The notes below the pieces were generated by a model. It searched no databases. It was not told where the DNA came from and saw only the letters and a program-made list of their open reading frames with translations. This document shows, one piece after another, positions 1-12,900 of a stretch of 64,000 bases of DNA (position 1 is its first letter; the number at the start of each line of letters is the position of its first letter). The position numbers and the translations under genes were made by a program. Source of the DNA: Bryopsis sp. KO-2023 (taxonomy: Eukaryota; Chlorophyta; Ulvophyceae; Bryopsidales; Bryopsidaceae); contig BSYQ01000007.1 in NCBI GenBank assembly GCA_030272585.1, positions 2,422,001 to 2,486,000 of the forward strand. Reading direction: 5' to 3'.

Positions 1-91
1 GACAAACTGTCATTTTTACTTCTTGAAGAAAAGAGATCGTGTCGATATCATTCGGAATTCAAAATTTGACGGGAGCGTCTCGTTCGTGCAG

Positions 92-3000
92 ATATTCCTT
101 TGGCAAAAGCTGTGGCAGGTGTTCGTGTCGGTTGGATCGAGGGTGAAGGCCCAGTTGTGAACCCGACGCTGGAGCAGCTGGAAAATAGCAAGCTGGATTT
201 GCTGCTGGCCGGGACTGCGGATGCAGTGATCATGATCGAGGGCTATGCGGACTTTCTGTCAGAGGAAGACATGATGAAGGTCCCCAAGAGAAAGTCCTGT
301 GGATATTGGTGCAAATGTAAAGACCCCTCACACATTGAGGCCAAATTTTTTGTGTTGCCAGTTAAAAAATCTTTCCACCTTTTCGTCGCCCAGTTTTTTT
401 TTTTTTTTTTTTTAATCGGTTAATATACTTCGCTAAGTCTAGCCAATTTGACCTTTTTTTTCGGGTCGAAATTCTTTCTAGTTTTGACGGTACGTAGGGA
501 ATAAGCATCGCCCCCTGAACCCGACACCTCAAGCTTGTGTTACTTTTCTGGTTTTCAAATATATTTGAAATTGAAATTATTCTACACACACGGCCGAAAA
601 GGTCGAGTGCAGCCTGTTCTCGGAAATGTGGTACAGGTTGACTCAGGAAAAAAAAACACACACTGTACCATTGCCATGCCCATATCTAGGTCTCTACCTT
701 GTCAAATCTATATTCAAAAAGAAACACAGTGTTGTATCTTGGTGCGTTTCGATGTGGTCAGAAGAGAGGTTTACGAAACGGAAAGAAAAAGCTACTGTTA
801 GGTGCTGCTCTTTTTGTTTTTTTCGTCGAACATCATCCAGACAGCTGGGGGCCAGCCCAGCTTTCAAAAAAGAAAACGACACAATGCTGCTGTCTCCGGT
901 AAAAGCAGCCATCGTAATATTGCTGTAAGAAAAATAATATTTTCAAAAATATCGCAGTGTGGGCCCTGAACAACGAAGGATGTGTTTCGCAGGCGATCGA
1001 CTTGGGGGTGAAAGCCGTGAACTCGGCTGCAGATCAAATCGCTAAATGGGCGGAACAAGTTGGGAAGCAGAAATTGATCGACTACCTCATCCCATGTCCG
1101 AGCAGCTTGGTCGACACCCTCGACAGCTTCTGTGGACTGGAGCTTAAGGAAGTTTTCAAGGAGTGGGAAAAGAAGGTCCGAGGTGCTCAAATGAAGGAAA
1201 TCTGGCAAAGAATATCGAAAAAATTCATCGAGCGCACGGAAGAGGGGCCTGAATCGGCCGAGGATCAAGAAACATACGAAGCTGTGTACTGGAAGAACGC
1301 CTTCAAGGTGAGAAGTGATTCTCAAACGTTGCATGTTGGGTCGAGGATGCACACGAGGTGGATGGTGGTGTTTTTTAGCGTTGCTCGATCGCCTTCCGTT
1401 TCGATATGTGTATGGTTGGTTGCTTTTTTTTGTAGACCCTGCAATCGAAGATCATCCGTGAGCGAGTTTTCAGCGAAGGGGTTCGAATCGATGGGCGTGG
1501 AGTCGAGGAAATTCGACCCATCTCGTCCAGAGCGACGATCCTCCCTAGAACGCATGGCAGTACGCTTTTCACCCGGGGAAGCACTCAGGCATTGTGCGTT
1601 GCCACGTTGGGTGAGACTGGTTCATCCAAGGAAAATTACAAGAAATCGTGATGGGGAGTCCCCATCAGAATTCAAGAAAATTCCACATGATTGCTTGACA
1701 AAGGGGGCACAAGCTTCTGGTTTCCCCCCTTGATGGGATGCGTATTACAATTCGAAAGGGCTTTGTCTGATCGCTCGCGTCTGCCCATATGTTCCAATTC
1801 CATTTCAAATGATTGCTCGCTTGGAATGTTCTAGAATTATACCTCGACATCAGAAAGTAAGGTCCAGAAAGAAGATCAAGATTAAGATTAATAAGATTAA
1901 GGGAATAGTTTTCGATTTCATGGGGGTGTTTTTCATGTTCCTGTGGGCAGGTGGGCGGAAATCGGCTCAGAGAGTGAATACGATCAAGGTGGATGATGTT
2001 CATAACTTTTACCTTCAATACTTTTTCCCTCCATCGTGTGTGGGGGAAGTCCGGAGATACGGGGGCATGCCTGGCCGAAGAGAATTGGGCCACGGACAGT
2101 TAGCCAGTCGATCGCTGGCTGCCGTCGTCCCTCACCAGGACGATTTTCCTTACACCATCAGAGTAGAAAGCACCATCACCGAGAGCGATGGGTCGAGTTC
2201 TATGGCTTCTGTCTGTGGTGGCTGTTTAGCGATGTTGGATGCAGGTGGGGACGTTCATTTTTGGATTTCGAATGTGTTTCGCCAATGCTGAGAACTCTCG
2301 CATTTAAATAACTTCGTCAGAAGTTTAAAAAAAATAATAAAACAAGAGAAGCAAAAATGCTAAACAAAAAAACCCTAATATTTGTGAGATTTTCGGATGA
2401 TTTTATACTAATGCATGCAACCCATCCACTGTGGGGATGGCCGATTTTGACCCATCGTTTCAAGAGTCAGACTGGAAGTTGCACAGAATTTCTCATTGCA
2501 GTGGAAAAATCCTCTCTCCCCCCACCCCACCCCCCCTTCTTTTTTTCCTAATTTTGGATTAGTTTTGGTTGAATCGGAGGGGGAAAAGTGTGAGAATGTG
2601 TTACGATTTTTTTTTTTTTAATGCAGGTGTACCGATCGATCGACCTGCTGCCGGAATCGCAATGGGTTTGATTCTTAACAAAGAAACCGGTGACTTTCTA
2701 GTGATCAGCGATATTCTTGGAACGGAGGATGCTCTTGGGGATATGGATTTCAAGGTTCGATTAATTTGCTTGGTCTCATTCGATGCAGCCCAGCCAGCCA
2801 TCCTTTGCAGAGTTTTTAACACCCTTTTTTTGCATCCAGGCGGTCAAGATAAACTTCAAATTGGTGCGTTTGAACAGGTTGCAGGTGATAAAGATGGAAT
2901 CACAGGATTTCAGATGGATATGAAAGTGGAGGGCATTACAGTGGAGGTGATCGAGCAGGCCATAGCTCAAGCGAAAAGGGGCCGCATTCACATTCTCGGG

Positions 3001-4278
3001 GAAATGGCAAAATGCAGCCCGCCACCACGACGTGAACTTTCGAAATATGCACCGGTCGTAAGCAGAAGGGTGGTAAGTGTCTTTTTTTTTCATCCACCAA
3101 CAAGGAGCACTCAGGTCCCAACTGTTCATTTAAGGGAAGCAAAGACAGCAGCATCGCTGATGTCTGAACGATCGATCATCCAGAATGGCTGGTTCAGCCT
3201 TTGCTTTGGAAAATGAGGCACCTTCGCAATGGCACTTTTTCAGCTGCAGTGAAATGTGCACTTTAATCCATTTTTCACGCTTATGCGTTTTCAAGGGGTT
3301 TTCTGTTGACCATTGTGTAGGAAATTTTGCTCCATCGGCCGTTTGATTAACAACAGATCTGTGTGCTGACCATCTTTGGATTTGATCGGTGCTCCTAAAC
3401 CGCGTTTGGTTCACGTTTTCTTATGCCATATTTCTTCTATCTGAACGCCTTTTCTTGATGTCCTGCGCCATGGGATTTGGATAACTGCAATTTTTGATTT
3501 TTTTGGGGGAGGGAGGGGAGGCTATTTCTTGTTTGGGTGCTATTTGCGGGGTAGATTTGATACCGTTGCTTTGGACATGTGGTTACCACAGATTGACCCA
3601 GAGTTGATTAGCTTGGTGATTGGAGCACGTGGATCGACCATAAAGGCAATCACTGAGGAGAGCGGAGTAACCACCATCGATGTCAATGACGAAGGACTCA
3701 TTGAGGTGGAGGGCGACAGCAAGGAACTGGTGGCCAAAGCCGAAAAAATGCTCGACATCATCACAAACAAGAAAAAAGTGGGGGATATTTTCCGACAAGG
3801 TGCGGTCGTCAAGGTGGCTTCGTTTGGAGCTTTCGTCCAATTGGCGCCCGGGTGCGATGGAATGGTGCACATCTCGGAAATGGCCGTCGGCAGGGTGGAG
3901 AAGGTGGAAGATGTCTTGAAGGTCGGGGATTTGGTGGATGTCCAAGTGATTTCCGTGGAGAGTGGCAGGCTGGCTCTCTCGATGAAGTCGCTGATCACCG
4001 GGGAGGATGTTTCGAAACGCCGTGAGAAGCCGATCGACGGAGGGAAGCAGAACGGAGCTGCCAAATCTCGAGGCAGGGGAAGAGGGGATTCCAACAGGAA
4101 ACCGGCGGGGGAGGGTGGTAGATCCAGTGCCTACCAAAAGCAACGGAGAAGGGTGCCCAGGAATCCTGGCGAGGAGAAACCCCCTACCCCTCCCCCATCC
4201 CCACCCCCCGTTCCACTCGCTGCACCACCACCGAGGCCAAGTCCCGAAAAGGGGGGCGAATCCGTGGAAAAGCCATAA
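92..4278 (+). CDS. PNP: Polyribonucleotide nucleotidyltransferase (PNPase), 3' part; start lies outside the window
   Basis: Phosphorolytic 3'-to-5' exoribonuclease and RNA polymerase of bacterial origin; in algae it acts in plastid or mitochondrion. Seven exons join in phase: 92-279, 993-1307, 1436-1610, 1951-2244, 2627-2754, 2878-3072, 3592-4278, about 660 codons. Visible in order: the end of the first RNase PH domain ([20 protein letters not shown]), the helical linker, the second RNase PH domain ([40 protein letters not shown], whose aspartates match the catalytic ones of bacterial PNPase), a KH domain (VIGARGS, GxxG loop) and an S1 domain (GAFVQL). The tail has RGRGRG and a proline-rich end not typical of bacterial PNPase. 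The first intron donor (GTCCCC) is weak, so that junction is less certain. Organelle targeting cannot be judged because the N-terminus is missing. Confidence 0.93.
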
Positions 4279-6733
4279 TTGAAGGAAGAGGCTCTTTCTC
4301 GCCATACTCTTCGGGCCCAGGCCGACATCGAAATCTGCGCAATCAATTTTGAGGGATTGTTTCCGTGGGCAGGAGAATGAATTTGAAACCGTTCTTTATT
4401 GAATTCTTTCTAGACTCTTGAGGTCTTGTTTCTGTATTTTCTTTTCTGTTTTCTTTTTTCTTTTTGGTCCAAAGAATAGTTTTTGCCCGACCCAGAAAGT
4501 TGAGTTACCGTCGAATCCGTTGTCTTTCGAATATTTGTTGATGGTGATTCTCAAGAATGTGAATGCATCTCCTCGTGTCAGGATTCCACCTTGACAGGAC
4601 ACATGGTCTCGAATCCTCTGTCAAATCCATTTCCATTCTCCAGTAGTGCAGAAACTGTTCACTGGAAGCTACTGGTGGTACTTGCCACTGAGACAAAGTG
4701 AACTTTGATTTTTTTTTTGGGGGGGGGGGGGAGAATCACTGTTGTCAAATTTAATGTCTCCAAATTATGACGTGATCACTTTCTTCACGTTCACCACAAA
4801 CACATCCCATAATCATTGCACGCAATCAGCCACTATCGTAAGATTGAAATGCACGGCAACCCTGGCATTGCTCCCAGAAAACACCGCCTTCCTTGCGATT
4901 TTCCTTTTTCTGGTATCTGTTGCACCCCATTTTTTCTGATTCAGATAACATAAACATGATAAAACTATTTTTCCTTTGGATGATGTGAACCTTTTTGAGT
5001 TATTGTGCATGAAATCTGCCAGGAGCATGAAAATTCATGATACGAAGCAAAACCCTGATGGGATTTCCAGAAAGCAACTCTTTTTTCAGAAAAGGTGGCA
5101 AGCATGCAGCCCCGGCTCGAGGAAGAAAGCTCCCATTTGAACACTTATCTCTGTTCGATTATTGTCGTTGTGGATGTTCTAACCATGGGAATCCGACAAA
5201 AGGATAGATCACGATCGAACCAACAAGAAGCTTCACACTTACATGTTGAGCAAAGAACGGTCGAAAGCCTAAAAAGAGAGTTACACCAAGCCCAATCGGA
5301 CGCACTGAATCAGCAAAACAATTTTCCTCCCCATCTGATCACTGGCGGGATCCCTTTTGAGTGTTCTAACGTCGCAGCCAATTCCGCTATAATATATATA
5401 TGGATATGTGGTACAGACAACAACACGGTTTTCTTTTCCCCTTTTTTCTTAATACAAACACAAAAATTTTAAGATGACATTAATTTTCCCTAACGCAGCG
5501 CACATGGATGGCAACCCTACTCTCATTTTTTTTTTCCCTCACACATTTTTTTTTCCTTTTTGAACCCCATCGTCTTCTCCTTTTTTTCCTTTTTTTTGTT
5601 TTTGTTTTTCCTCCTTTCTCTTTATCCCTTTGAACTATCGAGAGCTATTTACAAAACGAAACCAAAAAATTCCTACATTTTGTTTTTAACATCGCGTTTC
5701 GTTCGAGCAAAAATGTTTTTTTTTTCCCCTCTTTTCACATCTAAAATATTAATAACTCGAACGACGCCTATAAAACGACAAATCATTGAAAAAAAAAAAA
5801 GCTACCAAAAGGAAGAAAAAAAACACAAACAAGTTGCCACTCCATGGTTGGATTCCCTCATCGTTTTCCAACAGCTGAAAAAGCAATACTCAATTTCCTA
5901 AAAAGTCAAATACACACCACATATCCTTATCAAACACAAAACCAACAAAACAAAAGCGAAGAATAAGCACAGCACTAAAAGAAACAATAAGAGGCTGGAA
6001 GCAAACGTGCTGAACCCCCCCTCTCCCCCTCCTTTTCCTTTTTCTTCTTCCCCAACCCACCCCCCCCCCTTTTCCCCAAAATCCCCATTAAGCAAACCAT
6101 GAAATGGTCATCATGCGTCCTGACACCCCACACAAAGCAACCCCCAGCAAGGGAAAAAAAAAATCCAAACGAAACAAAAAAAATTCAAAAATCTCCCCTC
6201 CAGCCTCCATGCTTTCTCTAAATTTCGTTGAATCTCAATTGAGCTACTCTTTTGTCTTACCTCTTTTCTTGTTTTTTTTTTTTGTTTTCCTTCCCCCCTT
6301 TTTACATCCCAAACCCTTTCCCTTAAGAAAACTCCCCCTTCTGTGAGACCACGACACTCATACACAATTCAAGCCAGCATTTCATCATTATTTCTTTCTT
6401 TTCTTTTCTTTTTTTTTTCAAGGCTCTATTTTTAAAATCCTTTTTTTTCTTTTTTCCCTTGCACCAGAACGCATCATCCTTTTCTCTCTCTTTCCTTCCT
6501 TCCCCCTATCCATTTTTTTTTTCTTGGGTTTTGGTGGTGGTCTTTTTTTTTTTCTTTTTCCCCCCTCCCTCTCCTTCGCTGCTCCCTTTTCCTCTTTAAA
6601 TTTCCACCACCTTTTTTTTTCCTAAAAGGAAAAAGGTGGGGAGAGAGAGAATTAAAAAAAAAAACCAAAGGAGCGAAAGAGGGAAAAAAGAAAAAAAAAG
6701 AAGAAAAAAAACGAACATTTTTTTTAATTATTT
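4279..6733. other. Intergenic, T-rich and low-complexity; no supported gene
   Basis: This 2.4 kb lies between two convergent genes (PNPase on + and a BTB protein on -). It is dominated by T, A, C and G runs, strongest at 5530-6730. Two stretches read somewhat like protein but lack homology or a start I can defend: minus 4396-4700 (contains GDAFTFLRITINKY and SSEQFLHYWRMEMDLTE in two frames that would need a splice) and plus 5190-5390 (contains EQRTVESLKRELHQAQSDA). Either could be an exon of an unrecognised gene or chance. Confidence 0.5.
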
Positions 6734-8507
6734 TCACCACCAGAAAGGCCTGAGCTTCGTGGGGCACAATGCACATATCCTGATATCGCTGTTAGGGGTG
6801 GGATATTCGCTGCAAATGCAACAATTTCCATCGCCATCAATCCCCTTGACGCTCCTCAGCAGCCACGAAACCATCCAACTGATTTCCAGGCAATCATCTT
6901 TCGACAAGCCCTTCTCTTCCAGGACTTTGCACTGGGCAGGGATTTCCGAAAAAAGAATCAAGCACATGTCCGAGCGAGGCTCCGCAACTCTGCGCCCATC
7001 GTCCTCGTATTCCTCCACAAAGGTTTCGCTATAGCATTTATTGAGGTTTATGATGGCTCTGCTGGCCACCAGCACGGCCAATATGGCCTTACACCTGCAA
7101 ATCCACAAATCCAGATATGCATTCCTCCAAAATAAACACCATTCAGAGTTCTTTTGGAGAATTTCTGTGAGTCTACCTAACACCAGGTTTCCGTAAGAAT
7201 ATTGGAAAAAACAATTAAAAAAAAAAAACATTGAGGCTTCCATTCATGGTTATGCCCCAGAGGGACACTCCACTGCGAATATTCCCGGTTGGTCGTTTCT
7301 TTTCCCAGAACAAGGACCAACCCCCCCCCCCCTCCCCCCCCCCAAAAAAAAAAAAGAAAAATGCAGACGAAAGCCTACCTGTTGAGCATTCCCCCGCACT
7401 CATCGACTTGCTTCGCAGCCCTCCACCAAGTGAAGACATCAAATTCATCGTCTTTTTGATACTCGGAATTGTGCCTGTGGGAGCCGTGCCTGCAGCCGAG
7501 CCCATCCTGCACGCTGTCATGCACCAAAAGCTGGCCTTCGGCATGCAATGGCCAAAACTCCAAGACTCGCCCCAAGCACATTTCAGCAAGGGATGGAACC
7601 CCATATTTGTGCGCAGTCGAGAGAAGCCTCAACGCTGTCGACAAGTCCTGCAGACATCTTGCTCAGTTCAGCATTCAAGGAAAAAGAAAAAAGCCAGATG
7701 GACACCATATTCCAGAAAGAAATATATTTCCATTTTTCCAGCTGGTTTCCTTCAATTCTTGGTCCTAGGGGCAGGATGTGTTCATTAAGCTTGCAGCTTA
7801 ATTTCTACTTCCTGTTGGTCAGAGCGAATTGCAAAACAACTGAAAGCCAAAATAAGTGGAAAAGAAAAAGTCAAATACAAAATACACACCGTAAGACATA
7901 CAGTGACGAAATGCTGAAAAATGTAATGCTCACAATGGGTCGGCACATGAAAGGGCCGATTCACCACAACAGCACCATGACGGGTCGTACATGTCGCGAT
8001 TCGCAGCTTCCGAAACGGTAAGATTCGAAACCAGAAAAGAGAAAAAAAAGACTCAACCGAACGAGCCTATAGGTCGTGCTGGCTTGTCGAATCTCCGAAT
8101 CCCCAAAATGACGACTACCGAAAGAGCAAAAAAAGGCCCAAAAAACGAAACAAAAAAACATGGATCCTCACCACGCCATCCTTGCTCGTGTGTCGATCGT
8201 ACAAAAAGTGCAGCAATTTTTTCACGTCGCGTGTTTCCTCTTTCAGGTGCACAACGTTTTGGTCGCCCTTGTCTTTCGACGCCGAGGCGGCGCGGCAAGT
8301 GGAAAACATGTCGCAGAACACCGACGAATTCAATCCCAAAATGGAAGAGTGCGCTGGAAACTTCGTGTCGTCGGTTTCCAAAATCACATCCGCAGCGTGG
8401 GCCAGCTGCTCGACGTCTTGGTCGGAGCGCCGATAATGCACCCCGCGACGGATGTGCTCCGTCGAAAACTCCTTCTCCGTTACCATTAAGGATTGCATCT
8501 CTGACAT
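6734..8507 (-). CDS. BTB/POZ domain protein with Cys-rich C-terminus
   Basis: Three exons on the minus strand join in phase: 8507-8172, 7647-7379, 7094-6734; 321 codons. Exon 1 gives a BTB/POZ core (ADVILETDDTKFPAHSSIL, then VFCDMFSTC and LLHFLYDR); exon 2 continues it (LRLLSTAHKYGVPSLAEMC), the usual end of the fold. BTB domains dimerise and often act as substrate adaptors for CUL3 ubiquitin ligases, so a protein-degradation role is a family-based inference. The last exon ends with paired cysteines (CCICSEYP ... CALCP), which look like a small zinc ribbon. The ATG at 8507 gives the shortest clean start. A long open frame just upstream on the same strand (9089-8529, with VWRLEAKLPTDMARG) may be an additional 5' exon. 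Confidence 0.75.
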
Positions 8508-9977
8508 GCCTTTCGTTTTTCTTGCCCCTCAGAGTGGTTTCTCTCGTTTCACATGCGTTCCAGGGCGTGCGGGGAAATACAGGATTTTTTCCCCTTTTGC
8601 GAAGCGAACACGCTGAGCTTTCCCGTTTCTAAATCGCGGGCGCGGCAGGGCTATGACTAATGTCCGCGATGCCAAAGAGCAGAAACGCGCTCCCTTTCTG
8701 CTTCCCCTTTGATGCTGCGTTTTCTTGGTTCGTTGCAGCATAAACACCCCCCTTGTTTGTAAGACGAAGTACAGCCCTCGTCCGCCCAATGTCCGGATTC
8801 CGGTAGTGTCGATTTGATCTTCCACACCCCACCCTCGTTTCTTGACCACACGCGGTCCAGCAAGGTTATGATCAAGGTGCAGGAGAAGTGTCATCGTTGG
8901 GCGAAATGGGTGACTTTCGTTTGGGAGGATGTTTGTTTTTACACCGCGAGCCATGTCCGTTGGCAGCTTGGCCTCAAGACGCCAAACAGAGTCGTTGGGG
9001 TGGGACCGGATTTTTATTTCCCTTTCAGAGGGCATCTCAACACAGGTCCATGTCTCTCTCCAAAATTTCCCAGGCTTGCAGAAGCACATCGCCGTCCACC
9101 GGTCTTATTCATAAGAATATGTTCATAACGCCGTTCCAACACCTCGACACTCATGGAAAGTGGGTGTACTGATTGCAGAGCTGCAGCCCACAGCCAGTCC
9201 GCCGTAACCCCCCCTCCCTCCCCCCCCAGTTCCCAACAAAATATCTGTGAATCATGCCAACAGAGATGCCTCATCGTTGACAGCACTGATGACCATCTCG
9301 CGATCCTCTCATGTAGATCCCCACCCCACCCACTCGCAGACTTTCAGTCGTTGTGCCAAAACGACCCTCACACGCCCAGCCGCAAGCAAAATCCTCCTTC
9401 ACTGAAACTGCACAGAACTGCTGTAAAAATTTGTCAGGACAGCAGGGGAGCAGGTCGGGCGGCCATCTTGCATGGAAATTAAAGCTGAGGGGCAACTTGC
9501 AGCCACACGTGCGCCACGCCAAGGAGCAGCGGCTGCCAGAAACTGACGGGGACAGAAGTGCTCGTGTTGATCGGGGGTATCTTTCTGCAATTGCGTTCAT
9601 AAAAGTCCGGACAATCGAATAGGCTGCGTGGGAGGACAGGCGCAGTCGACGAAGAGATGAGACCCGGGGAGCAGAGAAACCACCGCTCGACGAGCTCGCC
9701 TCGACGAGGGGATAGGTACGCTCTGCGGCGCTTGCTTCTCCGCCACGCACGGGGAGTTTGTGTCACGTGTGAAAATGCATTGTCGGCTAGTTCGTGATAT
9801 TCTGTTGAGCGTACTTTCGAAAATTTGGCATCCCTGTCAATCCCGACGGCAGTTCCATAAGTCCTATCGTCGAGGTGTATTCTTGAGCACACCCGTTCGT
9901 TCATGAAAACCCCCGCAAGTTGTACCGTACATGGTGAGCGATTGACGTAACGTCTTTCACCCATTACGAGGGGAGAA
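8508..9977. other. Divergent upstream region of the BTB and AlkB-PHD genes
   Basis: The region separates two genes that point away from each other and presumably holds both promoters. The minus frame 9089-8529 is open for 186 codons and could encode an N-terminal exon of the BTB gene, but I found no splice junction that settles it. No ATG joined in phase to the first clear exon of the AlkB-PHD gene, so the true 5' exon of that gene may lie here as well. Nothing else is recognisable. Confidence 0.45.
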
Positions 9978-12900
9978 TTGAAAGTCAACCGTCGTCCAGA
10001 AACCAAGGGCGTAGCGCCAGTGCTGTTCCTTTGTCGGTGTTTCCTCTCACCACGCGCGTGCCTTGACAGGACACGCAAGCCCCCCAGCCGCTTCTCCGAG
10101 TTCGTCGTATCTCCTGGTGCCACCTCAGCTGCTCCGGCACCCGCGTCAGATAGCGACTCGTATTGTCGCAGGCCGCTGGGCACTCGCGACAACACGTCGG
10201 GAACAACGCCAGAGGGCGACGACAGCTGGTCATCCGGCAGCTATCAAGATTACTCCGAGGGCGACGTGAGCTCCTCCCCCGGTCCCCAGAATGCAAGGCC
10301 TCGAGCGAGTCTGCGTGGTGGGGAATCAAAGTCATCGAGGGTAGAGTTGAAAACCTCTGAAGCCGTGCAGGAACCCAAAAAGGAGAAGTTGAATGCTTGG
10401 TTGGCGAGTGCTTTGAAAAGGGGACCTGTTGACAAGGCTGGAAGTGGGGTTAACACCTTGGGTGGGGCACTGCTGTTGCCATCGGCCATGCCTAAAGCCG
10501 ACAGTGAGGCGAAATCAACAAGGGGGGGAGGAGGAGGAGGAGGTACATCCAGGGGAGGGGCCAAACATCTGGGGGGGGCTTCAGCAAAGGCTAACAAAAC
10601 TGCATCTTCGCGATCGACTCGGGAATGGATGGGAGGCCGAGACAAGCCGGGTGCAGAAAACATGTCTGTGGAATATCAAAAAGAATTCGGCAGAGTGATA
10701 AAACGAAGGAAGAACAGCACCGTGTCGGAGGGACCTTCTCCGGGGCTGGATGACAATCACACGGATCAAGCTGCCGATCAATTCGGGGAATTAGCGGGGG
10801 TGGGTGAAACTCAAGACGTTCGGAACGATGCGGCGATGGAGGATGTGGTGCAGTCCAGTGGGAGCGAAGGGAACATTTTGATCGAAAACACTAGGATGGA
10901 TTTCGAGAGTGGGAGCTGTCTGTTGGGGCCGGTTGGTGGAGATGGAAAGGAGGAAGCTGGAGTGAAAGTTGAACAGGAGGAAATGGAGGATGGAGGTCCG
11001 ATTCTCGAGAAGGGTGGGGTGGAATCGGACAGGAACCGTCATGGGCCTCCAGTTGATCAACTCGTAAAGGGTGAGGCCAAAGAGGAATTCGAAACAGCCG
11101 AAGCTCAACGGAGGCGAAACGACGGGGACAAGAATGCAGCGAGGAACTCCGGCGTTCCGCCGTCCCTGAATGGGCCTTCGCATGAGGTGCAACAGCTATG
11201 CAGTTGGCTGGACGATTTCAAGTCTGCAGCTGCAAAGGTGGTGAGCGAACCGGAGGGACCATCTGAAAGGGGCCCTGGTGGGGATTCCATGATGCACCTT
11301 TTCAATCAGTATCCTGAATTGGCTGGTGCGGCAGCTTGGACTCGATATTGGCAATGGAAATGGACAGGGAAAAGGCACAGAGATGGGAACAGCAGAAAAC
11401 GAGGACGGAGTGGCAAAGAAATCTTCGCTCCTGTTGGCACGGCCCAATTCTCCACACCCCCACGGGTGAGCAAGTAGTGACTCTTTGGGGGTTCAAGTTT
11501 TCGGAAAAGATTTCCCTCGAAAAGCATTGCTGTTAGGGTCCAATTTTGAGCGGTGCAGGATGAACGCTATGATGACATTGCAGTGGCAATGTTTGAGTTT
11601 CGGCAGTGATATTTGCCAAAAAACGACTTTTGATTCCTCTGAGCGTTCCTCAAGATTCTGCCCCCTATTTTAAAATCCTTTTTCAACTCTTTCTTGCTGT
11701 CAGCGAAATAGATAAAGTAACTTTTCAAGATTCACAGAAAATAAGACAGGACCCCTCCATAGAAATTTGTCTTATGACCAACAAGTATGTTTGTTTTTTT
11801 TTAAACGGAAGGCAGCTCAATTTCCCTATAGTTTGTTCGCTTTTGTTCATTTTTCCTATGTTTCGGTGGTTTTTTCAGCAGGGCAAATATGTGGAAGGCT
11901 CACCGGGTTCCACTCTGCACCCCTGGCTTCAAAGAGTGGCCAGCGATGCAGCATGTCTGTCGCCATCCAGGAGGGCACGTCTGTGGAAAGATGCCCAGAA
12001 GCGCCTACTCAACACTGCATTGCGGACCCTACCATGTCAATTCAACAGGCTGTACGAATGCTATCAGCTGGAGAACTCAGATACGGTAAGATTCAAGGGA
12101 AAAAATAAAAGGCAGTTTTCGAATCGCATTTTTGAAGATCCTTTTTTTTCAGACATGAAGTCCATGGCGATCAGTTCTCAATGGCACGCTGTGGGTTTGT
12201 ATCACGCAAACTGTAAAAAAAAAACATCGGCCACAGAACAGCGACTTGATATTTAGTGCATTTAGTGTTTCTGGTTTCAGTGATTTTCCACAGGGGTAAA
12301 ACATGCCAAGATCAATGCCTGGGTTAACTGGATTTTTTTTATCTTTAAAGGAGTTGTTTTTTTGATGCTTTGGACAGGGACACCTGACAAGTGGCGTCTC
12401 CTATGTCGTTCCTTCAGAAAGTAATCAAGAAGGCGTCCCAAGTTTCGCTCGCTTGCCTCACACAGTGATCCAGCCCCCCAATCTGAAGGAAATTCAATCA
12501 AGAGTCGTTTCCCAGTCTCTGGAGACGATCAAGCATCAGGTTGGGAAACTGAGTGAAACTTGCTGGCGGCTGGTGCTGCTGCTGTTTGTTTTTTTCTGCG
12601 TGTTTTTTGGTATTTACGAGGGTGTGGTGTCGTTTGAAGGAAGTGGGCTTAGTAATTTTGCCAATCAAGGACGATCACATCATGAAGGAGTATCTTTTGA
12701 GGCCGAAGTCCAGGGAGGCAATCATTGAGTCGACACCTGGAGCCGTGTTCACGACCATCAAAGGTAAGGAAGTCAGAAATCCTGCTGTTGTTGGTTTTTG
12801 CTGTGGAGGGAGAATGGTCAACGTCTGGGACTTGACGTATTCGTTTCATTGCTGCGAGTTCCTTCATTTGCAGCTTCGGGAAATTTCCCACCATTCATAA

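Noticed and set aside
9479..10195. 238-codon minus ORF upstream of the AlkB-PHD gene
   Set aside because: No domain, overlaps the first exon of the plus-strand gene, and has Arg/Ser-rich composition typical of an antisense shadow.
12150..12256. Possible exon DMKSMAISSQWHAVG after TTTTTTCAG at about 12152
   Set aside because: The acceptor would break the phase of the AlkB-PHD gene, whereas the next acceptor at 12377 keeps it.
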